Origin: Chrysophaeum taylorii
Taxonomy: Eukaryota > Sar > Pelagophyceae > Pelagomonadales > Pelagomonadaceae
DNA: 64,000 bases
NCBI GenBank assembly: GCA_029834535.1
Contig: JAQMWT010000360.1
Span: forward strand, 62,001 to 126,000
Direction: 5' to 3'
The notes below the pieces were generated by a model. It did not search any database. It saw nothing but the letters and a program-made list of their open reading frames with translations, and was not told the origin of the DNA. The first letter of the stretch is position 1. Each line of letters starts with the position of its first letter. Of the stretch, positions 9,001-18,487 are shown piece after piece. Both the position numbers and the translations under genes were made by a program.

Positions 9001-10157
9001 ACTACGCCGAAGACGACACCGACTGGGAGGAGGACTCTGACGATTCTCGCGGCAAGCGGCGGCGTCTCGAGAATCGATACGAGGAATGGTCCAAGAGCCA
9101 CGCCTCCGAGCTCAAGTCGCGGCTCGCCAAGAAGCCCGTCGGGTCGACCCCCGAAGAGTTCGTCGAAGGGTCCAAGGAGCTGGCGTTCCGGGCCCAAAAG
9201 ACGTCGGCTTCCGCCGTCCTGTCGGCCGCTCGCCGCGTCGTCCTCCTGCACGCCGGGGTCGTCGCCCGCGGCGTTCCCGGCGAGGCGGCGCGTCTCGCGA
9301 AGAAAAATCGAGCCGTGCGCGCAGCCCTCCAAGCCGCCGAAGTCGATGAGGGTGCCGACCTCGCCGCGGCCCTCGAAGCTGCCCGCGCTCCCCCGGGCCT
9401 CTCGGTCCCCTCGGACGTCAAGGCCTCGCGCAACGTTCTCCAAAAGTACCACGAACTGGAGGTCGCGAGGTTGATGTGCGAGCGACTCGACGCTCTCGAA
9501 GATAGTTGTAGAGCATCGCCGCGGCCCAAGAAGATGACGTGGGACGAGAAACTGGTGATCGCGCTCGACGGCAACGACCCGCCCGACCGCCCGCCGACCT
9601 CGTGGTGGCGCGCGAGGCACGACTGCGCTTTAGTCAGGGCCGCCAAACAGCGCTCCTTATCCCGCGTCGACCACCTCGACCTCTTCTTGGACCCGACCCT
9701 CCCCTGGCCCGAGGATATTCGCACGCAAGTCCGCCTCTACAAGGACAAGCTCGACCGAAGCGAAAACCCGCCCCTGCCCTCGGACGTTCCCCGGAAAGAC
9801 CGTCTCCGCGACCGCCTCAAAGACCTCGTGGCCGCGGCGGAAAACACGAGCAACGGCCGCGTCTTCGACCGCGACCGCAAGCAGGCCCCGGCTCGCGCCG
9901 CCAATGCCGCGACAGTAAAGAAGAAGCCCGTCCCGCCGCCGCCAAAGCCGCCGAACGTCGTCATCGACGTCACGGACTCCCCGGCGGAGGAGGATGACGA
10001 CGACGACGATTGCCGCGTCCTCGAGGGACCGCCCCCCCCCGTCTGCGACGAGAAGGAGAACGGCGTCGGACACCTCCACCGCTCGGTTTCGTCCCCGACC
10101 ATACCGAAGAAAACGAAGCAAGCGACAATGCACTCCTACTTCAAACCGACGACCTAG
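6063..10157 (+). CDS. CHD-type chromodomain helicase (SNF2 chromatin remodeller) with C-terminal PIP box
   Basis: A single 1364-residue frame. In order: a Ser/acidic N-terminus; a Tudor/chromo-barrel-like stretch (about 30-95); chromodomain 1 (about 175-265, with FLIKWKRLSYLHVSWE); chromodomain 2 (about 280-370, with VKWRGLGYSEAS); a SNF2 ATPase with LADEMGLGKT (Walker A Lys at 436), DEAH (535-538) and LLTGTPLQN; a helicase-C lobe with VLIFSQFTTMLD (about 736) and CHRIGQTKRV (about 823). The C-terminal third is Arg/Asp-rich, with a W-W-R-A-R-H-D block resembling CHD C-terminal regions. CHD enzymes use ATP to slide or space nucleosomes and read histone tails. The far C-terminus holds a SUMO-interaction-like VVIDVTDS (1299-1306) followed by acidic residues, and QATMHSYF (1353-1360), which fits the PCNA-interacting consensus Q-x-x-(I/L/M)-x-x-aromatic-aromatic. 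Two Ala tracts are coded by CAG-type trinucleotide runs. No intron is needed. Confidence 0.95.
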   Translation: MEASSSSSSSSSSTSSSAASSASDEFESGASRGDVFWVGARVRASALAFGEEWAAAHEGEKFGGVITGGGEGAWRVKYDDDGEEWETPEGYLEVVETKRASRVNYNELVLRRAVEDRASRAARRLKEKWEEMPKKEKKMKRSSTRVAARANYYCEEEEEEEEAAHKKRRTTEDEDALEVERILSRARGSAVEWKKVMSKMNTKHVTNGSVWAQEDAEKEEEEERFLIKWKRLSYLHVSWESEVDLREQIGEQETKRAMTHLSKRNFVESMVPADSVDAATTEVERVLDVETDEGVWVSGLKKAPWAAAAAAAAEVDPLSVIKAKVLTVKWRGLGYSEASDEVVEDLDDDDDLQTAVASCCRRYFPAKKKKKRKGALLLRGSNKARREEVKDAVPRTPCRGGGLELRDYQVEGAAWLSFNMLQKRNCILADEMGLGKTVQTVTLVRVAKEQACFRNPALVVAPLSTLPHWQREFSRWSSLDVAAYHGSAADRAICEKNDILVRGGRASVDVVLTTYEQLLLSTTLDKHRWSVVVVDEAHRLKNPNSRLYKTLSDWDSSSFKLLLTGTPLQNDVQELWSLLSFCDPHKFSDAEDFAARYSNLSSEEEEEKGGGSLGSLLEVMQPYVLRREKAHVEEKVPPKSEIVVDVALSATQRRYYKALYERNASALVVESETTTAAAASKRRSPGLANLAMELRKCCNHPYLLEGVEGDELVGACGKLQFLDKLLPRLRDQKSRVLIFSQFTTMLDVLEDYLSSSGFSYGRIDGQVTGRERQRQIDAMGDLFVMLLSTRAGGVGINLVAADTVIIYDSDWNPQNDIQAMARCHRIGQTKRVTVYRLITRGTYEAHMYDVATAKLSLDRAVLDGIAGRKKSLLIGDEEEELLLKRGVGAAFKEEEDFSNQDIDAILATRTREVSVKGSALESLSTATFVQQEDLDDPDFWSKTLGPLPPKAAAAAAAASAGAAGTPAKKEEKRARRAMINYAEDDTDWEEDSDDSRGKRRRLENRYEEWSKSHASELKSRLAKKPVGSTPEEFVEGSKELAFRAQKTSASAVLSAARRVVLLHAGVVARGVPGEAARLAKKNRAVRAALQAAEVDEGADLAAALEAARAPPGLSVPSDVKASRNVLQKYHELEVARLMCERLDALEDSCRASPRPKKMTWDEKLVIALDGNDPPDRPPTSWWRARHDCALVRAAKQRSLSRVDHLDLFLDPTLPWPEDIRTQVRLYKDKLDRSENPPLPSDVPRKDRLRDRLKDLVAAAENTSNGRVFDRDRKQAPARAANAATVKKKPVPPPPKPPNVVIDVTDSPAEEDDDDDDCRVLEGPPPPVCDEKENGVGHLHRSVSSPTIPKKTKQATMHSYFKPTT

Positions 10158-10225
10158 CTTTGTACAAAGAAGGTCGGTCCGCTTCTTTTAAATGACTAAT
10201 AGCACCTCCCGTCCTTCTCCCACCA

Positions 10226-10810
10226 CTAGGAGTCGAGGAGAATCTTGCAGAGGTCGCCGTCCATCATGAGGCGCTCCTCGCGGCAACAACAGCTGTTCTC
10301 GCAGCCAGCGGGGCAGCAGACGCAGGTGTAGTGGCAGCAGAGCATCTTGCAGCCAGCGTATCGCGGAGCGCAGTTGTGGTAGATGCAGTCGCAGCAGTCG
10401 CAATAGCTCTCCTTGGCCCCAACGCGCCAGTTGGCAAGGTTGCGCTGGCAACACCCTTCTTCGTAGCAGAGATAGTCGGGACACGCGTCGTCGCACTGCG
10501 GTCCGCAGCAACAACACACGGGAAGCCGGCCGCACCGGCAGCGGCAGACGATGTCGCAGCACTGGTCGGCGTCGGGGCCGCACCCGCAGAAATCGCACCA
10601 CTCGACCTCGAAGACGCAGCACGGAACGCCGCAGGGGATTATGAGGCACGGAAAGTAACAGGAACACCCTTTAAACTCGGGCCGCGCCTGGTTCGCGCCG
10701 TTCTCGTCGTACTCGGTCCACGGACGCTTGTCGGGCGGTGCGCACCGCTCCTCCTCGTTCGGACGACGGTCGAAGCCGCGGTCCTCCTTGGTGATCTCGT
10801 GGGGCTCCAT
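10226..10810 (-). CDS. Cysteine-rich protein, 194 aa with 40 Cys
   Basis: ATG to TAG, 194 residues. The first ~45 are charged (KEDRGFDRRPNEEER) without a signal peptide. Residues ~48-185 hold almost all of 40 cysteines, often as CC, CCC or CCCC clusters mixed with aromatic and acidic residues (for example WCDFCGCGPDADQCCD). The lack of a signal peptide argues against a disulfide-rich secreted protein. The density suggests binding of metal ions (Zn, Cu, Cd) or Fe-S, or a palmitoylated membrane-associated protein like the Cys-rich PLAC8 group; the CxxC order does not match PLAC8 well enough to assign it. It faces the remodeller tail to tail, 68 bases away. Confidence 0.75.
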   Translation of the reverse strand: MEPHEITKEDRGFDRRPNEEERCAPPDKRPWTEYDENGANQARPEFKGCSCYFPCLIIPCGVPCCVFEVEWCDFCGCGPDADQCCDIVCRCRCGRLPVCCCCGPQCDDACPDYLCYEEGCCQRNLANWRVGAKESYCDCCDCIYHNCAPRYAGCKMLCCHYTCVCCPAGCENSCCCREERLMMDGDLCKILLDS

Positions 10811-11039
10811 ATCGAACCTCCAGGAACGAGGGTTTTCCTAGAATGACTTTCTGGTTTCTATTTTTTTGGGGGAAAATCGGTTTATTCCGACTTTCCTCAC
10901 GTGGTGCTTGGGGCACACACACACACACTGGGCGCGAAGTTATCGACCCCGTGGCGATCCCGACCCTAGTGCTCCTCGAGCTACTCCAGCAACTCACGCA
11001 GGAAAGGAAAGTAGTCCTCCGGAAATCATGTGGCTACTA

Positions 11040-13925
11040 ACTAACTAACCGACGACGACGTCATCATTCTAGCCCCTCGTCGCAGTGCGAACAGCCTGGT
11101 CGAAAGAGCGGTGGGCGGAGTACTTGCCTTTGAGGCCCTGGCGTTCGACAGTCGCTTTCTTTGCGCCTCCTTTGTCTTCAGCAGCACGTTGGACGAGCTC
11201 GTACTCGCCGGGAGATACTTCGCGAGCACGAGGCGCGGGTTCTTTCGGCCGATGCTATCTAACGCCTCGTAACCGCGCCATCTGGACCTCGTTCCCGAAT
11301 GTTGACCGCTTCGAGTGGGCCCGCGCCGTCGCCGGCGAGCTCGCTAGGGGTGGCACCACTTTGGCGAGAAGAGGAACACCTGGTCGGTCTGCCGCTAGAG
11401 GCTGAGTTCAACGTCGGAGCAGCAGCTACTTAGGATGGATTGATCGATGCCCTTGGCCTTGCCGACGTACTCCTCGGGCTTCCACTCGGGGGGATGCTTG
11501 AAGGACGGCGGGTCGCCCATGTACCGGTCGTCGCCGGGTTTTCGAGAGCTTGACATCCCGCGACTTGCATCAAAAAAAAAGCTTGCCCCTGCCCCGGCGC
11601 TCTTCTCGAGCTGGACAACAGCCTCTGGGTGCCAGAGGCCCGAAGCAGTCCGACGTACGACGCGTCGACGTCCGGTCCGTACAACAAGCACCGACGTTCC
11701 ACCACCAACGCCGTGTTGTTGACGTTCAAGGAAATTGAATTCGTAGTTGCCCGACGAATGGTCGACCTCGAAGAGGAACTGGTGGTGCGCGAATCAGATC
11801 TCCATCAGGTCGAGGACGTCTTCGTCCTTGGGCAGGAAGTTGTCCGAATCCAAGAAGTATTGGTCTTTCTTGCCGATCTCGAGCGTCTGCTGGAGCGATT
11901 GGAACAAAGCGATGCCGTCGCTTTAGAAGAGGGTCGCTTGATCGTCGGGCAGCAAGGGCTTCACGCCGCCGAAGGACGAGACCACTCGGTCTCGAGATGA
12001 GTCGCCTGCTCGACTCGACACCGGGGCGTTTGGGGGGAAAGACTCTGGACGCCGGACAATCGCGCTGCGCTGCGCTTCGCCGCTGTCGCCACACTCGGCA
12101 AGCTTGTCGCACATCTTGTGCGCTTTCCCGAGACTTGTAACGTAGAGAGTCTCCGCAGAGCAGCGACGCATGGCCTCGTCGAGGATTCACTCCGGCATGG
12201 GAACGCCGAAGGAGAAGGGGCAAGGCCGAAAGCATAAGACCGGGACCTTATTCTGGTAGCCATCGTCCTCGGGCATGCAGAAGGCCTCGTACGTTGCCTC
12301 GTCCTGGCCCAGGTGATGGATCAATCAGGAAGCTCGTCCTTTGGGAAGTGGGGATTGCCGCCCATTGTCGGAAAGTCGCCGACTTTGTCCATGGTGCCGG
12401 AAGGGCGAGTTTGGGTCGTTGATTCGCCAGCTCTCGAAGACACTCGTGGATTTCCACCGCGCGAAGCACATGCCGGAGGAGAGGTGCTCGTAGTCAAGGC
12501 GGAGTGGCCTCTGCCTTTTGATGATCCGGATGAACTCGTACATTAGGATCTCGTAGCCGAAGAAGAAGAAGGCCTTGAGATACATCTGGCGGTACTCGCG
12601 AAAAACGGGGTGTACGTCGACGAAGTCGTACGTCGAGTAGGCCGCGTAGCGGCAGCCGACCTTCTCGTGGAGCATGAACACGTGGGAGAGGACGTTGTTG
12701 GGGATCTTTTAGCTTCTCCACCTCGATATATAATGCTGCCCGGCAGGATGGTTGAGTCAAGGAAGTGCCGCGTCTTCGACGCCGTGACCTTCTGCGGCTT
12801 CCTTTCGAGCGACGTCTCCAGCTCGGCGAGCACGTCCTCGTTGTGCACGATGATAAGGATCCAGGAGGTTCACTCGTAGGAGCCGCGGCCGTCCTGGTGA
12901 AGTAGCCGCCATGGTTCATCAAGTCGTGGTCCAACAACGTGCGCCCGGTGAAGCAAACAAGCACGGCGAGCCATCGACGACCGCCTCGGAGGCCAGCTTC
13001 TCTTGGTCAGTCACACCCATCGTTGACAACGAGAAAATGCTAAGTATCCAAGAGGTGGACGAAGGCATGCACGAGATGGCCCTGCACGCGGACGCGCATG
13101 ATCTGCTGCCCAATAAAGGTGGGGTTGATCTCCTCTCGCACCTTATCGTCCTCGTCGTCGCACAACATCGTGCCCAGTGGCAATCTTCGCGCGCAGCCGG
13201 TCAATGAATGATCTCGCGGCGACGGTCCAGCGAGGGCAGCTTCCTTTTTTGCGTGAAATGAAAGGCCTTGGCGTTTGCGTTCGTCCGACTCTTATGGGGG
13301 GAGAAGCCCCTGGCCTTGCGGCGTTTTTTACGATCGATAAAGAGAGAGCCTGATTTGAGCTTGGCCCGGCGCTCAGCTGTGTCGGCGTTGGCCTTCTCCT
13401 CGAGCGCCTTCGACCTACGCTTGTCATTGGAGTTGGGTCGTCGGATTGGTCCGGCGTCGTGGTGAGTTCCGAGAGTGGTACGACCCCCCAGGTGTCCTCA
13501 CTCCCTGGTGGAGCAAAGTCCATCCCGTCGTAATCCACACCTTCCGCCGGAGCTGGTGCCCCATCATCTCCGTCGTCGTTGCCACCATCAAGCATTCGGC
13601 CGCCGTCGTCGTCGTACTTCCTAGGGGACCCTGACGGACCCAATCCATGTCGGCAGTAGCCTTTTGGAGCGTCGAGTGGTGGCCGATTTTCGTCCTTTTT
13701 TCGCATCCCAACTACCCGATGATGCTGCCAGACGTCAAGGCAGATGTAATACACGACGCGACTCACTCTCCTTCTCATCGCGCTATCATTACGCCTGATC
13801 CCCGGGATTGGCTCGCCACCAACAACTAATGGCTGGATCAGGCCACGCATGCTGGTCCGAAGGAAGCGGTTGTCTTGTGCAGAGGCCATCGTAACCTCTG
13901 CAAGGACGCCCAAGTCCAAAGCATA
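11040..13925 (-). pseudogene. Decayed unidentified protein-coding region
   Basis: Across nearly 3 kb of the minus strand, protein-like segments with normal codon usage appear in changing frames with several breaks. Readable patches include SGSLFIDRKKRRKARGF (near 13.33 kb), INPTFIGQQIMRVRVQGHLV (near 13.1 kb), YAAYSTYDFVDVHPVFREY (near 12.6 kb), YFLDSDNFLPKDEDVLDLME (near 11.8 kb) and PREYELVQRAAEDKGG-like text near 11.2 kb. I cannot assign a family, so I cannot say whether it derives from a host gene or a mobile or viral element. Short introns are an alternative for some junctions, but not all look spliced. No plus-strand frame here is convincing. Confidence 0.5.
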
Positions 13926-14093
13926 TTACAATTCGCACGTAATCGCCGGATTTTTTTGGTGGCACCCATCATCAGTAAAAAAGCGTGTGGCATCGACGCT
14001 TCTAGGGCTCGGCTTGGGTCTCTCTCGTGATGATGACCAAAAAGGGTTTATTGTTGTCGAATCTGCTCAACTAAAAGGGATTGATTAGTGGCG
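13926..14093. other. Upstream region of cysteine synthase
   Basis: About 170 bases with no coding signal. It should carry the promoter and 5' UTR of the cysteine synthase gene. Confidence 0.35.
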
Positions 14094-15149
14094 ATGTTTG
14101 TGCTGTTGTTGGCGACGAGAACAGCGTTCGCATTCGTCGCGAGTCCTCCTTCTCGGGGCAGCGCCCCCCTAACCAGGGCGGTGCCGAAGATCGCCGAGTC
14201 GATCACGGAGCTGATAGGGAACACGCCGATGTGCCGGCTGCGGCGGGTGGTTAGTCCCGACGGCGCCGATGTTGTCGTCAAGCTCGAATCGATGGAGCCA
14301 TGCAACTCTGTGAAGGACCGGATCGGGCTGTCGATGATCAGCGAGGCCGAGAAGCGCGGGTTGATCGTGCCCGGGGAGACGACGTTGGTCGAGCCGACTT
14401 CGGGAAATACTGGTATCGCGCTCGCGATGGTCGCCGCGAGCAAGGGCTACGATATCATTCTAACGATGCCCGAGTCGATGAGCATGGAGCGCCGCGTCCT
14501 CCTCAAGGCCTTTGGGGCGGACCTCGTCCTGACGCCGGCGGCCAAGGGTATGGGTGGTGCTGTGAAGAAGGCCGAGGAGATCGTCGAGGCGCTGGGAGAA
14601 AAAGGATATCTTTTGCAACAGTTCAACAATCCCGACAACCCAAAGATTCACCGCGAGACAACGGGCCCCGAGATTTGGGACCAGACCGAGGGCAAGATCG
14701 ACATATTGCTCGGCGGCGTCGGCACGGGCGGCACCCTCACCGGTTGCGCCCAGTATTTGAAACCTCTGAAACCCTCGCTCCAGGTCGTCGCCGTCGAGCC
14801 CGCCGAGTCACCCGTCCTCTCGGGGGGTGCCCCCGGCCCTCACAAGATCCAGGGCATCGGCGCGGGTTTCATCCCCGGAAATGCCGACACATCCTTGTTC
14901 GACGAGGTCGTCCAGATCGCCTCCGCGGACGCGATTGATCAGGCCCGCGACCTCGCCAAGAAAGAGGGTATCTTCTGCGGCATCTCCTCAGGCGCCGCCG
15001 TCGCCGCGGCCAAAATCATCGCCGACCGACCCGAAAACAAAAACAAACTCATCACCGTCATAATTCCCTCCTTTGGCGAGCGCTACCTCTCCACCCAGCT
15101 CTTCCAGAACCTCTGGGACGAGGCCCAAAACATGAAGGCCATCGCCTAA
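14094..15149 (+). CDS. Cysteine synthase (O-acetylserine (thiol)-lyase), plastid-targeted
   Basis: From the ATG at 14094 (the frame is open 6 bases further via GTG), 351 residues. It makes cysteine and acetate from O-acetylserine and sulfide with PLP. Diagnostic motifs: [17 protein letters not shown] with the PLP-binding Lys (residue 74), TSGNTG (102-107), [11 protein letters not shown] for the phosphate, and GISSGAA near the C-terminus. The N-terminus is a short hydrophobic signal ([10 protein letters not shown]) followed by AFAF and then a Ser/Arg-rich, acid-poor stretch. This is the bipartite plastid signal with a Phe at the cleavage site seen in stramenopiles and cryptophytes. Mature length (about 320) matches bacterial CysK and plant OAS-TL. 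Plastid location is inferred from the leader. Confidence 0.95.
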   Translation: MFVLLLATRTAFAFVASPPSRGSAPLTRAVPKIAESITELIGNTPMCRLRRVVSPDGADVVVKLESMEPCNSVKDRIGLSMISEAEKRGLIVPGETTLVEPTSGNTGIALAMVAASKGYDIILTMPESMSMERRVLLKAFGADLVLTPAAKGMGGAVKKAEEIVEALGEKGYLLQQFNNPDNPKIHRETTGPEIWDQTEGKIDILLGGVGTGGTLTGCAQYLKPLKPSLQVVAVEPAESPVLSGGAPGPHKIQGIGAGFIPGNADTSLFDEVVQIASADAIDQARDLAKKEGIFCGISSGAAVAAAKIIADRPENKNKLITVIIPSFGERYLSTQLFQNLWDEAQNMKAIA

Positions 15150-16155
15150 CTCCTCCTCCAGTTGTACACACGACGCCGGTTCCTTTCTTTTTATTTTCTT
15201 CTCTTTCCTTTCCTTTCCTTTCAACCCCACCAAGCAACCAATCCAATATTAAGCGCGCACGAGACTCGAGCGCCGAGGTCTTCGACGCTAATTAGAGAAA
15301 TCGCAGAGGCCCTCGAGATTAGCGTGATAGAATTGAAGAAGTGTTTCGTCGTCGGATCATCACCACCATCCTCTTTCTTGGCTCCACCTTGGAAGAAGTC
15401 TTTGCGATACCACCGTCGTCTAGTAACAGAGCCTCGAAGGGAGTGCCAGTGGCCTTTGGTTTATTATCCGGAGGGTCCGTTCGGGGCTCTCTGCTGCCTT
15501 TAACCTAGGTGAGAGAGAAATATGGATCGTGGTCTCGAAGGCGAATGGCTGCATTTCTTCGCGCGCACGGCGGGTCGGCGCTGCACCGCGGAACCCCAAG
15601 CTTGAGAGTATATTGTCGAATAACCTCGAGCCCATCGCCACTCTTCGTGTCTGTCTCGGGGGGATTGACATTTCTGACACCCAGAATAACGTTTTGTCCG
15701 CGGAGGGTCGTACTCCCTCTACGCAATTCGCCATACTCATACTATCATTCCTAGCGTTTTTAAAGTTGCGACCACCCACCCGCGCGCTAGGGGGAAGTGA
15801 CCAGGGTCCTGCTGCTGCTGCGATGTCACGGTCTCTCTGAGGACCCCGAGTTGTGGCTCAAGGAGAGCACTCCGTCGGAGGTCGTCGGGGCAAGCAAGCA
15901 AGCAAGCAAGCCACCCCCTCGAAGAGACAGAACTGCGAACTGAGAATAGGCACCCCCCCCTTGGGGCGGGCGGGCGGGCGGGCGAATGGACCGATCCTCC
16001 TCCTCCTCCTCCTCCTCCTCCTCTCGAGAGGGGGCACTTTTTTTCCTGTGGGCTTTGTACTTGCGGAATGAGGGCCAATGGCACCACCAGGCTGCTAAGG
16101 CGAATAGAAGAGAAGGCAAGGCGACTTGATACGCGGCTGTTCAAGGATTGAGTCC
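15150..16155. other. Intergenic stretch with simple repeats
   Basis: About 1 kb between two convergent genes. It has pyrimidine tracts of TTTCC type near 15.19-15.23 kb, an (AAGC)n run near 15.893-15.910 kb, a GGGC run near 15.966-15.984 kb and a (TCC)n run near 15.999-16.022 kb. Short frames on both strands have no domain and compete with each other. Nothing coding is supported. Confidence 0.5.
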
Positions 16156-17205
16156 TCAAACGGCCCAGACGACGATTTTACCGTCCGGCGCGGAAGTGGA
16201 GAACTTTTTCGGGCCGTAGGGCTTGAGGCAGGTGATAGGGCCCTGGTGCTTGAGCCAGGAGGCCTCGTCCTTGGAGGCCTGGCCCGTTTTGTCTTTGGCC
16301 TGCCACATCGCCATGCGTTTTTTTACGTCCGAAGCGTCGTCGTTCTTGGGACCTCCGTCTTGCGTTTTCTTGTCGACGAAGGCCGAGAAGGACCAGGCGG
16401 CCCCCTTCTCGAACAAGGCCGGGTTCATGTCGTGGCCCGCGCCGACGACCTGTGTCTCGGAGAGAAAGAGGAGCGAGGTGAGGGGCAGGAAGTCGAAGCG
16501 AATGGTCTGCTCGACCGGCTCGCCGCCGGAAAACGAGACAAAATGGATAGACGAGTCGTGGCCGCAAAAGGCAAGGGCGTCACCACTTGGCGAGTAGGCG
16601 ACGCCGTGGACCCAGCCCGCCGCGGAGAACTCGGCATAGGTATCGCCAAAGGCGACGGTTGTGAGCTGGGTGGCGTCGACGCCTTGGACGAAGGCGGAAA
16701 AGACCCGGCACTTAAAATCTGACGACCCGCTGGCCAGGATTTGGGAGTTGGGGTGCCAGGCCACCGAGAGGACGGTCGACTTATGCTTCTTGATCATCTT
16801 GGATACCCACCAGTTGTTGTCCTTTTCGTAGTAGCAGACCGGGATGCACTTGGCCGAGCTTCCGACCGCGAATTTTTGGCCGTCCGGAGACCACTGGACG
16901 CACAGCGCAGCCCGCTCGATCCGCAGGATGACCAGCGACGGCTTCCACCCCTCGTCCTCGTCGTAGTTCCACACGAACGCGTTCCGGTCGTGAGAACACG
17001 TCACGATAAAGTTTGACTCGGGATGCCAGTCAATCGCTGATATTAGCATGTCGTGTTCGTCCATTTTGAACTTCTCTTTCCAACCCGACAAGATGCGGAG
17101 TTCGTTGTTGTTTGGGCACAACGCGACCTCCTTCCGGTCGCCCGACCACGCGTGGCACGATACCCCGACAGTCGCTTCCACAACCTGCTGCACCTGCGAC
17201 GCCAT
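16156..17205 (-). CDS. ARPC1: Arp2/3 complex subunit 1 (ARPC1), WD40 protein
   Basis: ATG to stop, 349 residues in a WD40 propeller. Family landmarks: ISCHAWS-type opening (SCHAWSGDRKEVALCPNNNE), ISAIDWHPESNFIVTCSHDRNAFVW, SVAWHPNSQILASGSSDFKCRVFSA, WVHGVAYSPSGDALAFCGHDSS and a last blade ending DGKIVVWAV. ARPC1 is the p40/p41 subunit of the seven-protein Arp2/3 complex that nucleates branched actin filaments. The insert after blade 5 (about 285-325: KKRMAMWQAKDKTG) corresponds to the variable arm that contacts the Arps. Length is slightly under the animal form (~370). Actin branching implies endocytic or cortical actin functions in this alga. Confidence 0.95.
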   Translation of the reverse strand: MASQVQQVVEATVGVSCHAWSGDRKEVALCPNNNELRILSGWKEKFKMDEHDMLISAIDWHPESNFIVTCSHDRNAFVWNYDEDEGWKPSLVILRIERAALCVQWSPDGQKFAVGSSAKCIPVCYYEKDNNWWVSKMIKKHKSTVLSVAWHPNSQILASGSSDFKCRVFSAFVQGVDATQLTTVAFGDTYAEFSAAGWVHGVAYSPSGDALAFCGHDSSIHFVSFSGGEPVEQTIRFDFLPLTSLLFLSETQVVGAGHDMNPALFEKGAAWSFSAFVDKKTQDGGPKNDDASDVKKRMAMWQAKDKTGQASKDEASWLKHQGPITCLKPYGPKKFSTSAPDGKIVVWAV

Positions 17206-17759
17206 CCTCCGAGAGCCTCCTCCTGACTACTACTACTACTACGAGGGTTTGTTTGTTTGTTTGTTTGTTTTTTTTTTTTGTAAAAAAAAATGGTCTGGGG
17301 GTGGTGGTTCTTCACCGACCGACAGACCGACCGACCGCCCGCTGCGGGGGGCGGGGAGAAACCACACACACCGCGAAAGCAGGACGGTGTTGGTTCGTTG
17401 TATCGAGGATGATGCGCACGACCGCCAGTAGCTGCATGCCTGGTCGGCGTCCGTGCGGAAACAGGATTTGGTGGTGTGAAAAGTTAAGCCAGTTCGCAAT
17501 ACCCAGATGTGGTGTATCAGCCTGGAGGAAGAAACATCATCACGGCCTCCTACTTACCGCGTAGGCCTTCCTTCCTTCCTTCCTTCCTTTCCCGTTATGC
17601 GCGACCTCCGTCGGTCCCTGACAAAAGTACTAGAAGAAGAACCGGGGTCTCGAAAGAAGAAACACACTTCTGGGCGAGATGACTATCTCAATATTTACTT
17701 CTTCAAGTGAGATGAGAGCTCGAAACAAGCTTGCGATGTTCTAGAAATTATCCTTCTTG
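17206..17759. other. Intergenic stretch with TTTG, poly-A and TTCC runs
   Basis: A (TTTG)n and T/A tract lies at about 17.239-17.290 kb just upstream of ARPC1, GACC repeats near 17.32 kb and (TTCC)n near 17.566-17.588 kb. The TAC repeats at 17.227-17.241 kb abut the ARPC1 start. No supported gene. Confidence 0.45.
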
Positions 17760-18308
17760 TCATTGACCACACTGTTCACTGGAGCCCTGTGGAGTCCAGC
17801 GACCGGTTTGTTGCATGAAGCTGGCGAGATGGGCGTGCGCGACGTGCTTTTTGCCGGCGGGGAGCTTGTCCCTGAAGAGAACGCGGAGGCGATCGCTGGT
17901 TGCGACGTCGACCGCAGAGATGCCTGTGACGTCCTTAGCATTGGCCCACTCGTGAAAGGTTTGCGGAAAGGCTCGCGCGGCCGCGTGCAATATCAAGCTC
18001 AAAGCAATCGCGTCGTTCTCGTGCGCGGCATGCCAAAGCAAGGTCCGTTTGTTCGCGTCGTGCGCGAGCAAATTCTCGCGGGTGAGGAGGCGCGCGAACA
18101 GCTGTCTCCGCTCCTCGCCCGAGTCGTCGGTGGCGAGGGGGATGAGTCGTCGTGCTTGCCCCCACTCGTCTGGCGACAGCGCCTTCCATTTCTTCTTCGT
18201 CTTCTTCATCACGGCTGTTGCGGCGCGCGCGTCGGCAGCGCAGTCATCGACCCAGGTCTTGGAGACCATCTTCTCGACCGTCGTTGCAGCGAGTCTCTGA
18301 CATGACAT
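17760..18308 (-). CDS. Ankyrin-like repeat protein, 182 aa (tandem paralogue 1)
   Basis: ATG to stop, 182 residues. The core (about 45-140) has W-x8-RRLIP, a Leu-rich helix, then DANKRTLLWHAAHENDAIALSL, reminiscent of an ankyrin repeat (x-TLLWxAAxxNxxxxxxLLL), and a second D-V-T-G-I-S-A-V-D-V-A repeat. No signal peptide or membrane span. The same order of blocks occurs in the next gene on the same strand (18488-19519), so the two are diverged tandem duplicates. Ankyrin repeats bind proteins; no enzymatic domain is present. Its partner is unknown. Confidence 0.7.
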   Translation of the reverse strand: MSCQRLAATTVEKMVSKTWVDDCAADARAATAVMKKTKKKWKALSPDEWGQARRLIPLATDDSGEERRQLFARLLTRENLLAHDANKRTLLWHAAHENDAIALSLILHAAARAFPQTFHEWANAKDVTGISAVDVATSDRLRVLFRDKLPAGKKHVAHAHLASFMQQTGRWTPQGSSEQCGQ

Positions 18309-18487
18309 TCTTGGCGCATTGAAATTTGTTGAGAACTTAAAGGAAAAAAACCGCCCGAGACGCCTTTTTCCGTTAAATAACTGCTCAGAATTATTCTGCT
18401 GGACTACTACCGTCTCCTCAACGACGCGAGCGGAGTCCCACTAAGACTGACGCCATCTCGCTTTTTTTGTTGTTGTTGTCCAGGGAT

